This document shows positions 8,525 through 18,800 of a stretch of 57,592 bases of DNA, piece by piece. Made by a program: the position numbers and the translations under genes. This DNA is from Leptolyngbya sp. FACHB-8 (GTDB lineage: Bacteria; Cyanobacteriota; Cyanobacteriia; Elainellales; Elainellaceae). Each line of letters begins with the position of its first letter. Position 1 is the first letter of the stretch. The stretch is from positions 1 through 57,592 of the forward strand of contig NZ_JACJOO010000036.1 in NCBI RefSeq assembly GCF_014695575.1, written 5' to 3'. The notes under the pieces are model-generated. The model was given only the letters and a program-made list of their open reading frames with translations. It did no database searches and was not told where the DNA came from.

Positions 8525-11257
8525 TCACTCGGCTTCTCCAATCAGGGTGAAGGCGGCCCATTCTCGGGAGGAGGGATATTGTTGCATTGTGGTGAGCATG
8601 GCCTGACGGAGGGCCTGTGCTTTGTCAGGGTTTTGCTGGAGATTGCGGTAAAACGCGGTCATTAGGACAGCCGTGGCGTCGTCAGGAACGGCCCAGAGGG
8701 ACACCACGACGCTTGACGCGCCAGCAGCAATGAATGAGCGTGAGAGGCCCAGAACTCCATCTCCGGTGATGCGGCCTCGACCAGTGTCGCAGGCGCTGAG
8801 TACAACCAGATCGGCGTGCAGATTAAGATTGAGGATTTCGTTGGCGGTGAGCAGGCCATCATCGCCTGGATTGGGAGCGAGGGCGATCGCCCCCGGTACG
8901 CCCAACCCTTCTACGTCATCTAAAAACCCATGGGTTGCCAGATGAATGATGCGAGATTGCCCCATCTGTTGCACCACTCGCCCTTCTGTAGCCTGCGCCC
9001 CCACCAGTGCTGAATGGTGTAAGAGTTGGCTAATTTCCCGTGCTTCCGCTTCCGCGTTGGGAAGGGGGGGCAGGGTTTCTGGCGGGCTACCGACTGTGGG
9101 CATAACGGGATTGCCAACTACCAGGGCAGGATTAGCGGCGGGTTGGGAGGCTAACCGCTCTTGCTGGGTGTGAGTCAGTCCTAATACCTGAATGGCTGGG
9201 GCAGTGAGTAATGTATGGCGCTCGATTAGATAAGACAGGTTCTCATCCTGAAGGGCTGCAAAGGGGACGAGGAAGAGAGAACCCTGGGGAATAAAGATGA
9301 CCCGTTTCTCGGGATCTGTGGGCAGTAGATCAACGATGGGATCGATCAGCAGTTGATGAAGCCGTTGCAGGCGTCGGCTAGAGCGGCGAGAGGTGCTTGC
9401 ATCGGGAGGTGGGCCAGTAGCCCGGCTATTATCGGTGTTTTCCAAGACCGCTTCCCGCGTGCCCCGAACTAATCTGTCCAGGATGGGGGCTGTGGCAGCT
9501 CGACCACGCCCCTGAGCGGCGGCTACCCGGGTGTCTTCCACGAGTTCTTGAACGGAGGCATCCTCTGCATCTACTGCGGCCAGGCTGGTTTCCCGGTAAC
9601 TTATGGTGCCGTCGGGCTGGATAACCCAGATGGCAATGCGATCGCCCACTAACAGCGAATACTGCACCAGGGTTGCGTCTGCTTGCCGGGCAATCTGCCG
9701 AATCTCCTCCAGGTTTGGGGGTGCCGTGTCTAGTTGTTCTGCGGCTTGGGCCGAGAAGCGGCGGGCAACCAGTTCGACAAAGGTACGGGCTCGTCCTCGC
9801 TCGGAAATTTCCAGAGCATCGTCGTAGCGTTTCAGGTCAATGAGTACCTGCTGCAACACCCGGTAGGCCGACATCTGCGTCTCAAACAGTGATACTTGAT
9901 CCGCCTCATTTAGACCCGGCCGCAGAGATTCCCAAATCTCAACGGCGTCCAGTAACGAATTGGCTGCATCGGTTAAATCTCCCTGTTCGTACTGAGCAAT
10001 GCCCAGGTTGCTGAGGCCCTGCCCTTCCCGAACACGATCGCCCACTCCCCGCGATAACTCTATACTTTGCTGATATAGCTCAATCGCTTTGGTATTGTCT
10101 CCAGCTATATCAGCGGCGAGGGCCAGGCTACCCAGGGCAATGCCTTCACCCCGGCGATCGCCCATTTGCCGCATCAGGCTAAGACTGCGCTCAAAGTAAT
10201 CCTGAGCTGCGGGTAAATTGCCTTGATCGACAGCCACATTGCCCAGGCTAATCAGGGCTGTGCTCACCCCATCGCGTTCGTTAAGGCGCTCCAATCGTTC
10301 CAACGCACCTAGCAAGAGTTCCTGGGCTTTATCCAGTTCCCCCTCCTGCCGATATAGCTGACCCTGGCTACCCAGGATGTAAGCTTCCAGGCTAGTGTCG
10401 CGAATCGTTTGAGCCAACGTCAGGCTTTCGTCGTAATAGCTGAAGGCCCGACTAGGATTGCCCAGGTCTCCATACAGATTTCCCAGGCGTTGCAATACGG
10501 CGGCTTCCCCGGCTGTGTTCTGAAGGCCACGGAAGAGGGCTAAAGCGGCTTCGTAATGGTCAATTGCCTGCGGATAATTGCCGCGATCGGTGTAGGCGTT
10601 GGCCAGGTTGCCCAAGACGTTAGCCTCACCTTGACGGTTATTGTCCTGGCGGGCTAGTTCCAGGCTCCGCTCATAGGTGGCGATCGCCCGGTCATAATCT
10701 CCCGTGGATTTGTAAAGGATGCCCAGGGCATTTAAGGTGTACTGCTCTCCCTCGCGATCGCCCTGTTGCTCAGCCAGGGTGAGGGCTTCTTCCTGATAGG
10801 TTAGGGCCTCAGCGTAGTTCCCCATTCGCTCGTGGGTATGGCCCAGGTTATTGAGGGCGTAGACGATCCCCTCGTAGTCATCAATTTTGCGGGCAAGCTC
10901 CAGGCTCTCCTCAAAGGCGGCGATCGCCTGAGGGTAGTCTTGCAGGGCCTCGTACACCGCGCCCAGGTTTCCCAGAATGCGTCCTTCACCGACCCGATTA
11001 CCCGATTGCCGATACAATCGCAGGGCTTCCTCCCAGGATTGTAGTGCTGCTTGCACCTGTCGCCGTTGCAATTGCTGAGCTCCCTGATTCATCAGGGTAC
11101 TGGCTTGCTCATCAAGAGACGGCTGAGCTTGGGCTAGACGAATGGGAGTTTCCTCTAGGCTCCATCGAGAGGAGGCAAGAGCAGTTCCAGGTAGGCTTAC
11201 GGTGAAGGCAAGGGCCAACCCACCGAAAAATAGGCGACGGACGCTGCAAGAACCCAT
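8525..11257 (-). CDS. Exported TPR-CHAT protein (caspase-like protease domain)
   Basis: The 910-aa protein has a signal peptide (MGSCSVRRLFFGGLALAFTV, then a likely AxA cleavage near LPGTALAS). About nine TPR units spanning roughly residues 55-450 follow (for example AYTDRGNYPQAIDHYEAALA). A helical region leads to a C-terminal CHAT domain at about 580-910. The caspase-type dyad is present: His776 in LATHGF and Cys823 in LSACDTG. The start was chosen because AGGAT lies 8 nt upstream of this ATG; the frame is open 17 codons further. CHAT domains are clan CD cysteine peptidases, and in cyanobacteria the TPR-CHAT layout is common. Its target and activator are unknown, and no protease substrate gene is adjacent. 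Confidence 0.9.
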   Translation of the reverse strand: MGSCSVRRLFFGGLALAFTVSLPGTALASSRWSLEETPIRLAQAQPSLDEQASTLMNQGAQQLQRRQVQAALQSWEEALRLYRQSGNRVGEGRILGNLGAVYEALQDYPQAIAAFEESLELARKIDDYEGIVYALNNLGHTHERMGNYAEALTYQEEALTLAEQQGDREGEQYTLNALGILYKSTGDYDRAIATYERSLELARQDNNRQGEANVLGNLANAYTDRGNYPQAIDHYEAALALFRGLQNTAGEAAVLQRLGNLYGDLGNPSRAFSYYDESLTLAQTIRDTSLEAYILGSQGQLYRQEGELDKAQELLLGALERLERLNERDGVSTALISLGNVAVDQGNLPAAQDYFERSLSLMRQMGDRRGEGIALGSLALAADIAGDNTKAIELYQQSIELSRGVGDRVREGQGLSNLGIAQYEQGDLTDAANSLLDAVEIWESLRPGLNEADQVSLFETQMSAYRVLQQVLIDLKRYDDALEISERGRARTFVELVARRFSAQAAEQLDTAPPNLEEIRQIARQADATLVQYSLLVGDRIAIWVIQPDGTISYRETSLAAVDAEDASVQELVEDTRVAAAQGRGRAATAPILDRLVRGTREAVLENTDNSRATGPPPDASTSRRSSRRLQRLHQLLIDPIVDLLPTDPEKRVIFIPQGSLFLVPFAALQDENLSYLIERHTLLTAPAIQVLGLTHTQQERLASQPAANPALVVGNPVMPTVGSPPETLPPLPNAEAEAREISQLLHHSALVGAQATEGRVVQQMGQSRIIHLATHGFLDDVEGLGVPGAIALAPNPGDDGLLTANEILNLNLHADLVVLSACDTGRGRITGDGVLGLSRSFIAAGASSVVVSLWAVPDDATAVLMTAFYRNLQQNPDKAQALRQAMLTTMQQYPSSREWAAFTLIGEAE

Positions 11258-11391
11258 ACGCTTAATCCTGGAGAAAACGAGAGTCTGTTCTTTGGGGTCG
11301 AAGCGCACGAAGAAACACCTAAAGCACGCTCCAAAGTTAAAGTTCCCGGAACGGCAAATGGTTTATCGTGGGTTCTCAGTAGATGTACTAA

Positions 11392-11514
11392 ACTTCAGTT
11401 CGGGTTAAGCTGAAGTGCTCATTTTGGCGTGCACTATGTGCACGCCAAAATGAGCGTTTTCGAGTGCCGCGCAACGCGCGGCACTCGAAAACGCCCTTAA
11501 CCCGAACTCAGCGT
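11392..11514 (+). mobile_element. R1 MITE-like element, copy 2 (123 bp)
   Basis: It has the same terminal repeats and hairpins A and B as the other copies. Exact 6-bp flanking duplications TACTAA lie at 11386-11391 and 11515-11520. It has one extra base near the right end compared with the 122-bp copies. It lies about 130 bp upstream of the CHAT gene start. Confidence 0.93.
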
Positions 11515-11535
11515 TACTAAGGATTACAAATAAAC

Positions 11536-11598
11536 AACCTGCAATTCTTTTGTGGGAGGGATGTAAAGCCATCACTCTTACAAAAAGAATTGCAGGTT
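11536..11598. repeat. R2 repeat, copy a
   Basis: Inverted ends AACCTGCAATTCTTTT and AAAAAGAATTGCAGGTT flank an unrelated middle. Related ends occur at 25587 and 39302, defining a small family. Confidence 0.7.
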
Positions 11599-11664
11599 AT
11601 AGATGCAGGATCATTAGAGGAGAGAGCTCAGCTCTCACCTTCTCTCAACGAGCGATCGCAAGAT

Positions 11665-12585
11665 TCAGGAAACAGGCGTGGCGTCCAGGTAGAAGCGCCG
11701 GCACATGGTGACGCCAGAATCTTCGCAGCCGTTTAGGGGACAGTCGTGGTTGGCACAGAGGGAGCAGTCGGCCCGGGTTTGGAGGGCAAGTTGTTGGGCG
11801 GTGTAGATACTAATGCCCTGGCTGATGAAACCTCGGGTTTCCAGCTCTGAAATTTCGTCACAGATCAGAATGGCATGGGTGATCCCCAGCTGAGTGCGTG
11901 CCAGGTTGATGTGATCTAGAGTTTTTCGGAAGCTGCGCTGTTCCGTTTTGATTTCAATCAAGACCCGTTCTTCCTGGCTGGTAAAGACGGTGGGTTTATT
12001 TTGAGCGAAAAAATCTTTATAGTGCAGCTCGAACGTGCCATCGGTGAAGCGGATGGTCCGCATCATCCGCATGAACGGTTCGGTGAAGTTACCAAACTCA
12101 TCGGGGCCGTACCACCAGGAGCGGTGCCAGGCCTCAGCGGGTAAGTTGATAATGTCGTCTACCTGTTCCTGAGAGAAGCCGGACGTGCCAAGTATAGTAA
12201 TCGCTTGAGCCAACGAAAGCTTTTTCCCTAAGCAATGAGTTTCTGACTCACAGCGGGTTAGCATCAGGTACTCGCGCTTCACCAGATGGGGGGCCGTCGT
12301 GGCAGCAATGTGCTCCTCAATTTCTTGAGGAGATTCCGCCAGGACGGAGTGAATGACTTCGAATTCGACCACTCCATCCACTGTGCGGCGTGCCTCAAAG
12401 GGCACCCCAATGGATGCTTTCACCGATCCCAGACGATGAGGCTGAGTAAGCGGTGGTGTGCAGTGGGTCAGCAGGGATTTGAGGAGAGGAGTATCGGCGA
12501 TCGCCAGGGCTATTTGAACACGGTCATGAAGGGAAATGGCCTCTGGGCGATCGCTCGACAAATGGGTCAATGCGTGATCCAGCAT
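11665..12585 (-). CDS. Conserved hypothetical protein with C-terminal Cys cluster
   Basis: I do not recognise this 306-aa protein. The last 40 residues hold a Cys-rich motif (CSLCANHDCPLNGC...CRRF) that could bind zinc or an Fe-S cluster. Two further Cys lie near residue 113 (CESETHC). The segment ERVLIEIKTEQRSFRKTLDH followed by a hydrophobic strand (ITHAILICDEIS) resembles the E-x-K core of PD-(D/E)xK nuclease-like folds, but the preceding acidic residue is not clear. No signal peptide or membrane helix is seen. It starts at an ATG 127 bp from the R3 repeat at 12709. Confidence 0.55.
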   Translation of the reverse strand: MLDHALTHLSSDRPEAISLHDRVQIALAIADTPLLKSLLTHCTPPLTQPHRLGSVKASIGVPFEARRTVDGVVEFEVIHSVLAESPQEIEEHIAATTAPHLVKREYLMLTRCESETHCLGKKLSLAQAITILGTSGFSQEQVDDIINLPAEAWHRSWWYGPDEFGNFTEPFMRMMRTIRFTDGTFELHYKDFFAQNKPTVFTSQEERVLIEIKTEQRSFRKTLDHINLARTQLGITHAILICDEISELETRGFISQGISIYTAQQLALQTRADCSLCANHDCPLNGCEDSGVTMCRRFYLDATPVS

Positions 12586-12708
12586 GGGAAACCTGCCCCA
12601 GACTTTTAGATTCTTATTATGGAGAGTTCAACCTGAAAGCAGGTAAAATTCCGTGGATCTCTTAAGAAAAAGAGATATAGTCTTCACCAGCAAATTTCTA
12701 GAACTCGT

Positions 12709-12789
12709 TATACAGCACTGTGCAGATACGTTCATTACGGAAACGGTGGTGTAGGGCACAGAATGTCCTACACCACCATACTTAGTAAA
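12709..12789. repeat. R3 repeat, copy a
   Basis: Its left end TATACAGCACTGTGCA and hairpin arms GGTGGTGTAGG / CCTACACCACC (stem about 12745-12777) match the repeats at 15646 and 31037. It fills the spacer between the two minus-strand genes. Confidence 0.75.
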
Positions 12790-12805
12790 CTTGTGACCGA
12801 TTGAA

Positions 12806-15088
12806 CTATGCCTGAATGACAAAGTCAGCCGCTGTCAGTGCGGCCTGATTTTGTAGAAGGGCAAACTGCCCACCCGAGCCAAATCCGTTTTGGCGCCCGT
12901 TGGCGTTGTAGAACAACGCCCCCTCACTCCGTACGTAGGTGATGAGCGCCCGGCTACGGGCAGCTTCTTCAAGGTTTCGCACCCTTGTAAAGCTGGGAGT
13001 GTTGCTTCTGAAATTGGTAAAAGTCGTACGGTCGAGCACGATTTTATCGATACCCACACGGAAATCTACAACCCGGTCAATACCCATGCGAGTGCGGCTG
13101 AAGGCCTCTCTCATGCCGAAGCGGAAGCGATCGCTTCCCCCGTCGCCCTGGAGCCGATCGGCACCAATATCCCCCCATAACTTATCACTGCCAGCACCAC
13201 CAACCAGGTTGTCGTTGTTGCTGCCACCAACCAGGGAGTCATTGCCATTTTCCCCAATCAGCTGGTCGTTACCTGTGTTGCCCCCAATCTGATCGTCTCC
13301 GGCGCCTCCGAAGAGGGTGTCAGCCCCAGCCCCACCAATCAGGCGATCATTATTGCCAAAGCCTCGGATGCGATCGCCACCGCCGTTGCCCGTAATAAAG
13401 TTACGCACGCCACTGCCCAGCAGCTGATCCTGGAAATTACTGCCCCGAATCCCTGTGTAATTCGCGAAGGCGCGGTCTATCAGACGGGAACCCACGAGAA
13501 TCTGTAGCTTTCCAGTTTCCAGATTGACATTGATGCCCCGATCCAAATCTGTAGCATTGACGGTTGGTAATTCAAACACCAGACCTGCAATCGGTCCGGG
13601 CTGCCCATAAATGACATAGCTCTCGCCAGCGCTGGAGTTGCCGTCGGGATCTGCATTGGGGGCACCAATAATCAGATCGTCAACGCCGTCGCCGTTGACG
13701 TCGCCGATGCGGCTGAGCGATCGCCCCGACTCATCTCCTGCACTGATGCCGTTGATCTGAAACCCATCGGCACTATCTAAATCACTTAAATCAAGTTGGG
13801 CTGAGTAGCTACCAGTCCGTCCAAACACGACATAGCTTCGACCGGAGGATAACCCATTGGGATCTGCCCCAGGGGCTCCGATCAGAAGATCATCAAAACC
13901 ATCATCATTGATATCCCCAGCAGACGAAATGGCAGCTCCCACCTGGTCTTCTCCAGCGGCACCATTTAACACAAAACCATTCGTGCCATTTAACTCCGAT
14001 AGGTTAAAGGTGGCTGGAAAACCTCCCGATCGCCCAAAAACTACATAAACGCGCCCCGATGCCGTGGTGTTACGGTCAGCATTTGGGGCACCTACCATAA
14101 AGTCGTTGATACCATCGCCATTAAAGTCGCCAGCACCACTGACCGCAGAGCCCAGCCTGCCTTCCTCGCTGAGGCCGTTGATGCGGAACCCAGTGCTGCC
14201 GTTTAAGGCAGACAACCCCAGGTTGGCCGGAAAACCACCGGAGCGCCCAAATACAACATAGGCTTGCCCCGAAGAAAAACCGTTTGGATCGGCACTGGGA
14301 GCGCCAATGAGCAGGTCATCAATCCCATCGTTATTCACATCGCCAATTTGGCTTACCGCATAACCAGCCTGGTCTTCTGGGCTAATGCCTGTAATTCTGA
14401 ATCCATTGGAGCCAGTTAATGCTGAGAACGTGAGGTTTGCTCCAAATCCAGCTTGCTGGCCGAAGACCACATAGCCCTGGCCAACGAGGGAGGAATTAGG
14501 ATTGGCTCCATAGGCTCCGATGAAAAGGTCATCTAGACCGTCACCGTTCACATCCCCGGCTCCACTGACCGAGAAGCCAGAGAAGTCGTCGGCGTCAATA
14601 CCATTCAAAACAAAACCGTTGGTGCCATTGAGGGTCGATAGTTCCAGGTCACCAGAAAATCCTTCACGCTGTCCAAATATGACATAGCTGCGGCCTGCAC
14701 TGGCAGCCGTCGTATCGGCCCCGTAAGCTCCAATGATGATGTCGCCCAGGCCATCACCATTGACATCTCCTGCTCCACTAACGGAGTAGCCCGTTAAATC
14801 GAGTTCGGCGAGTCCGTTGATCCGAAACCCATTGCTACCGTTAAGAGCTGATATGTTGAAGTTATTGGGGAAGCCACCCTGACGACCAAATAAAACATAG
14901 GCCTGGCCTGAACTAAGGCCATTGGGATCGGCAGTACTGGCTCCCACGATAAAGTCTTGCAACCCATCACCATTGACATCCCCTGCACCGCCAACCGCAG
15001 TGCCGAGCTGATCGCCAATCTGAACGCCGTTGATAGCAAACCCGTTCGTCCCGTCGAGGTTTGCTAATTCAAGTACTAATGGAAACAT
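12806..15088 (-). CDS. FG-GAP (integrin alpha-like) and RTX calcium-binding repeat protein
   Basis: This 760-aa protein is built of seven tandem FG-GAP units of about 67 residues over roughly residues 5-480. Each runs (S)xLNGTNGFxINGI..., then the calcium site GDVNGDGxDDLxIGAPxADPNG, then the strand YVVFGRxGGF. After a linker, RTX nonapeptides GGxGxDxLxGGxGxD fill about residues 570-670 (GNNDRLIGGAGADTLFGGAG). The C terminus ends in the YNANGxxxGFGxGGxFAxL...ADFVI type tail seen on cyanobacterial RTX proteins. There is no N-terminal signal, so type I secretion through a C-terminal signal is the likely route. No ABC exporter or TolC gene is nearby. It is probably a calcium-binding cell-surface or secreted beta-propeller. 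Confidence 0.9.
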   Translation of the reverse strand: MFPLVLELANLDGTNGFAINGVQIGDQLGTAVGGAGDVNGDGLQDFIVGASTADPNGLSSGQAYVLFGRQGGFPNNFNISALNGSNGFRINGLAELDLTGYSVSGAGDVNGDGLGDIIIGAYGADTTAASAGRSYVIFGQREGFSGDLELSTLNGTNGFVLNGIDADDFSGFSVSGAGDVNGDGLDDLFIGAYGANPNSSLVGQGYVVFGQQAGFGANLTFSALTGSNGFRITGISPEDQAGYAVSQIGDVNNDGIDDLLIGAPSADPNGFSSGQAYVVFGRSGGFPANLGLSALNGSTGFRINGLSEEGRLGSAVSGAGDFNGDGINDFMVGAPNADRNTTASGRVYVVFGRSGGFPATFNLSELNGTNGFVLNGAAGEDQVGAAISSAGDINDDGFDDLLIGAPGADPNGLSSGRSYVVFGRTGSYSAQLDLSDLDSADGFQINGISAGDESGRSLSRIGDVNGDGVDDLIIGAPNADPDGNSSAGESYVIYGQPGPIAGLVFELPTVNATDLDRGINVNLETGKLQILVGSRLIDRAFANYTGIRGSNFQDQLLGSGVRNFITGNGGGDRIRGFGNNDRLIGGAGADTLFGGAGDDQIGGNTGNDQLIGENGNDSLVGGSNNDNLVGGAGSDKLWGDIGADRLQGDGGSDRFRFGMREAFSRTRMGIDRVVDFRVGIDKIVLDRTTFTNFRSNTPSFTRVRNLEEAARSRALITYVRSEGALFYNANGRQNGFGSGGQFALLQNQAALTAADFVIQA

Positions 15089-15645
15089 AGGAGATACGTG
15101 CAGGAGGTGAAAAAAAGCAATGGATGAGGGAATCGCTCAACGCTTTCTGAATGGATGAAATAATTTCGACGAGTTTTGTAAAAATAAGTTGATCTGGAGT
15201 TCCCCCTGCCACAGGGGCTACGCTCCTTATGGGAGCAAGTTATTCTTACAAACCGTTTTTATCCAATAGCAGCACTTAAGCGAAAGGCTTAAAAGCACTG
15301 AACCAAAGTAAATGTCGTTACGCCATATACCCTGCTGCAAATGATAATCTGACACTCTCAAAAAGGCTCAACTTTTTCCCTATTGTTGAGAACGTATAGA
15401 GGGCTTTAGAGAGGTGGAGACTAAAACTGGAAACATGGTACTGAGTAAGGAAGATTACCTGATATTCAGTTTTTGGCACTGACTTTTCAGTATACTTATC
15501 CAGATGTTCAACTAGATTGAACTTTGTAGGCTGAAGAACCTGCTACGGCTGAATTACAGCTGAAAAATCAGAAAATTTACTGAGCTGGAAAATCCCAGAC
15601 CTGAACTCTCCGCAGGGAGTATCCATAAAAACTGCTGCAAGCACT
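15089..15645. other. Long spacer upstream of the FG-GAP/RTX gene
   Basis: About 560 bp separate the RTX gene start from the R3b/R1 repeat nest. The sequence is AT-rich with short inverted repeats, and no ORF or RNA gene was recognised. It probably contains the promoter of the RTX gene. Confidence 0.55.
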
Positions 15646-15871
15646 ACAGCAATGTGCAAGTGCATTAAATACAGCGACGGTGTTTTGGGTGGGGGATGAC
15701 GTGCCCCACAACACCGTACTTAACCTCAGTTCGGGATAAGCTGAAGTGCTCATTTTGGCGTGCACTATGTGCACGCCAAAATGAGCGTTTTCGAGTGCCG
15801 CGCGTTGCGCGGCACTCGAAAACGCCTTTAACCCGAACTCAGGTTACTTAATCAACGCGCACAGCGCTATA
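15646..15871. repeat. R3 repeat, copy b, split by R1 copy 3
   Basis: The left part (15646-15722, stem about 15677-15718) and the right end (15845-15871, ACTTAATCAACGCGCACAGC) together match the uninterrupted copy at 31037-31131, whose right end reads ACTTAATTGACGTGCACAGC. The R1 element lies exactly between them. The right end also overlaps the last codons and stop of the alpha-mannosidase gene. Confidence 0.85.
15723..15844 (+). mobile_element. R1 MITE-like element, copy 3 (122 bp), nested in R3
   Basis: It runs from ACCTCAGTTCGGGATAAG to TTTAACCCGAACTCAGGT, with perfect 6-bp duplications TACTTA at 15717-15722 and 15845-15850. Removing the element and one hexamer restores an R3 sequence like the copy at 31 kb, which is direct evidence of insertion. 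Confidence 0.95.
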
Positions 15872-18800
15872 GGGTGACGGAGGTGCAAATTGGAAGGTTT
15901 GCACTTGCCAGGGCCGTAGCGAAATAGTGCTCTGAGTATCTGGCGTCTCGTCAGATGTTTCCAGGAGGGTGATAGGTTCTAGCGTGAGAGGTTGAGGATT
16001 CGAGACATCTGCTGTTCCAGTTGGTATAGCCCACTGTGCTTCTAGGCCAGCGCCGACCTCTCCGAGGCATTCATAACATCGTAAAATCCAACGATTTGAA
16101 TGCTCCTCGCTCAGCTTCAGGGCTGACAGGATGAGATTTTCTCCAGGAAGTTTAAGCAGGGTATGGATGGATGGCAGGGTGGGGGAAACGGCTGGGGTGT
16201 TTTTCTCTACAAAAGCCACCATGGGCTGGTTTAATTCATAAGCCCGCTGAACAATTTGTGCCGTTTGCCAGGAGCCGGAGTGGGGGGCGATCGCATACGT
16301 AAACTGATGATGACCGCGATCCGCTATCGGGTTGGGAAACAACGGGCTGCGCAGTAAAGATAGCCGCATTTGCCCCGGCTTTACATCCACCCCATGCTTG
16401 TACCCGGTTAGCAGGCTGACGCCAGACTGTTGATCACTCATGTCTACCCAGCGCAGAGCCGGGACTTCCCACTTGGCTTGCTCCTCGGGAGTAACGGGCT
16501 GGGTGGGGTGGGTCATGGCCCCAAAAGGTATTTCGCGGGTGAAGCGATCGCCCACAACCGCAATTGGAAATGCTGCCTTCAGTAGCACATGAGTTTCCTG
16601 CCAATCCACCTCGGTGTCGATGTACAACACCGCCGAATGAACAGGTAAGCGATACCGTTGCTCTAATTGGGATTGGCCAAGCTTCCAGACGGCGCGAATG
16701 CTAGAACCTAAGGCCGTCTGATGCACCTCCTCCAGTTTTGCCAGTTGGGGGGCGGGGAGGCGGTGTTGTTCATAGGCGGGGTCAATGTTCCAGGCGTCCC
16801 AATACTGGCCACTGTCTTGAAAGGCTTGAAGTTCATTGCCGGGGCCGCTTAATACTTCCCGTCCCTGGCGTTTGTCGAAAATGCTTGCCAGGAAACCGGT
16901 ACGGGGATCAACCTGAACCCGTAAATACTGATTTTCTAATTGAAATGAGGGAGGAAATCCAGAGGGCTGCGTTTCTGCTCCCTGCTGGCAGGGAATTAAC
17001 CAGAATGACCGATAGCCGACACCCGGAACCGCACTGGCTTGAAAGGAGAGTGTTAGCTTGTCGGAAGATGGCTGACCGTGGGAGGCGATCGCTCGTCCCT
17101 CTAAATCCCACACTTGCCAGTCTTCTCCGGTTAAGGGTAGGTCCAGGGTAACGACCTCAGAACGTACCCAATTTAGCCCGTTGAATACTACAACAGGACG
17201 GGCTTCAGAATGAGGTGGGTCAGGTAGGGCAATATGCTGAGCGATCGCCCGCAAAGCTTCCTGTTGAATTTGGCTTGCTGTCTCCGCCGCTGCTGCCCAC
17301 TCGGGGTTGGCATCGTCGTAAACCTGGGTAATGGCTGAACCTGGCAGAATGTCGTGGAACTGGTTGAATAAAACTTGTTTCCAGGCGGTTTCTAATGCCA
17401 GGGCAGGAAAGGGTTGGCGATCGAGGTAAGTGGCGATTGAAGCCCACAGCTCTGCTTCATACAGGCTTACTTCACAGTGAGTGTTCCAGGCTTTCTGGTC
17501 GCCGTGGGTGGTGTAGCAGCCACGATGGTACTCCAGGTAAAGCTCATCGTTCCAGAGGGGCAGGTTTTCTGGCTGGATGGCGGCCTGGGCGCGATCGAGA
17601 AACGCTTCGGCGGTATCGAACACGAGTTGGGGGAAGAAGGGCGATCGCTGCCAGCGGCGAGCCAGGTGCAGCATGTCCCGACTGGGGCCACCGCCATGAT
17701 CACCCACTCCAATGAGCCAGAGGGCTTCTGTCAGCCCAGTCTTACGTTCCCATGTGCAGGCGTAGTCCGTCATTTTAATAGGGTCAATGCCTTCCCCAAT
17801 GGGGGCAGAGTGCAGGCTAAAAATAGGGGTACCATCGGGAGCTTGCCAGATAAAGGCTTCGTGGGGAAAGGGGTTGCTGTCATTCCACCGCAGCTTTTGC
17901 GTGACGAAGTAACGGACGCCGCCCTGTTGCAGAACTTGGGGTAACTGCCAGCAGAACCCAAAACTGTCGGGCAGCCAGGCGATCGCACTCTTGCGCCCAA
18001 ACTTCTGCTCCACATAGCGTTGCCCGTACAACACCTGCCGCACCAGGGATTCGCCACTAATGACATTAAACTCGGGTTCTACCCACAGTCCCGCAGCTAC
18101 TTCCCAGCGGCCTGTCGTTACCTGCTGCCGAATTGCCTCAAACAGCGCAGGACGATGGGCCTCCAACCAGGCATACAAGGCGGGAGAGGAATGACTGAAG
18201 ATGAGCTCAGGAAATTCTGACTGCAATTGCAGCACTGACTTAAAGGTGCGTTCGGCTGCATCCCAGGTATCGCTGACGGGCCATAACCAGGCGAGATCCA
18301 GGTGTGCGTGACCGAGCAGCGTGATCTGTCGCTGTTTCAGCGCCCCACTGAGGGGGAGGAGGCGATCGCGCAACCTTACCAATTCCTGATCAAATTTGTG
18401 GCGATCGCCCACACAAAGCCAATCGAGCGATCGTACAGCCTCTTCCAGATTTACCCGATCAGGGGCAAACGCTTCAGTGTAGCGCTGTAACACGGCCAGC
18501 TCATCGGCTACAAACCCAGGTTCCGGGCAGGGTTCCAGGCTATGGTCGGGCCGCTCGTATAAGCAAACGGAGCGCACCAGAGCGCCATCATCATGGCCTG
18601 GACTGATCAGGCGCAGGGCAACAGCGATCGACTCCCCCGGCCGCACTGCCTCCCGCAAAAGAATTCGGGCGGAGCAGTCAAATAAATCGCCCTCCTGTAC
18701 CAACTGCCCATCGATAAAGATCTGAGCTGACTCTGCCCACCAGGTTAGGGCCAGGCGCAGGGTTAATCCTTGTAGGGGATACGCCGCCAGGGTTTCCGGT

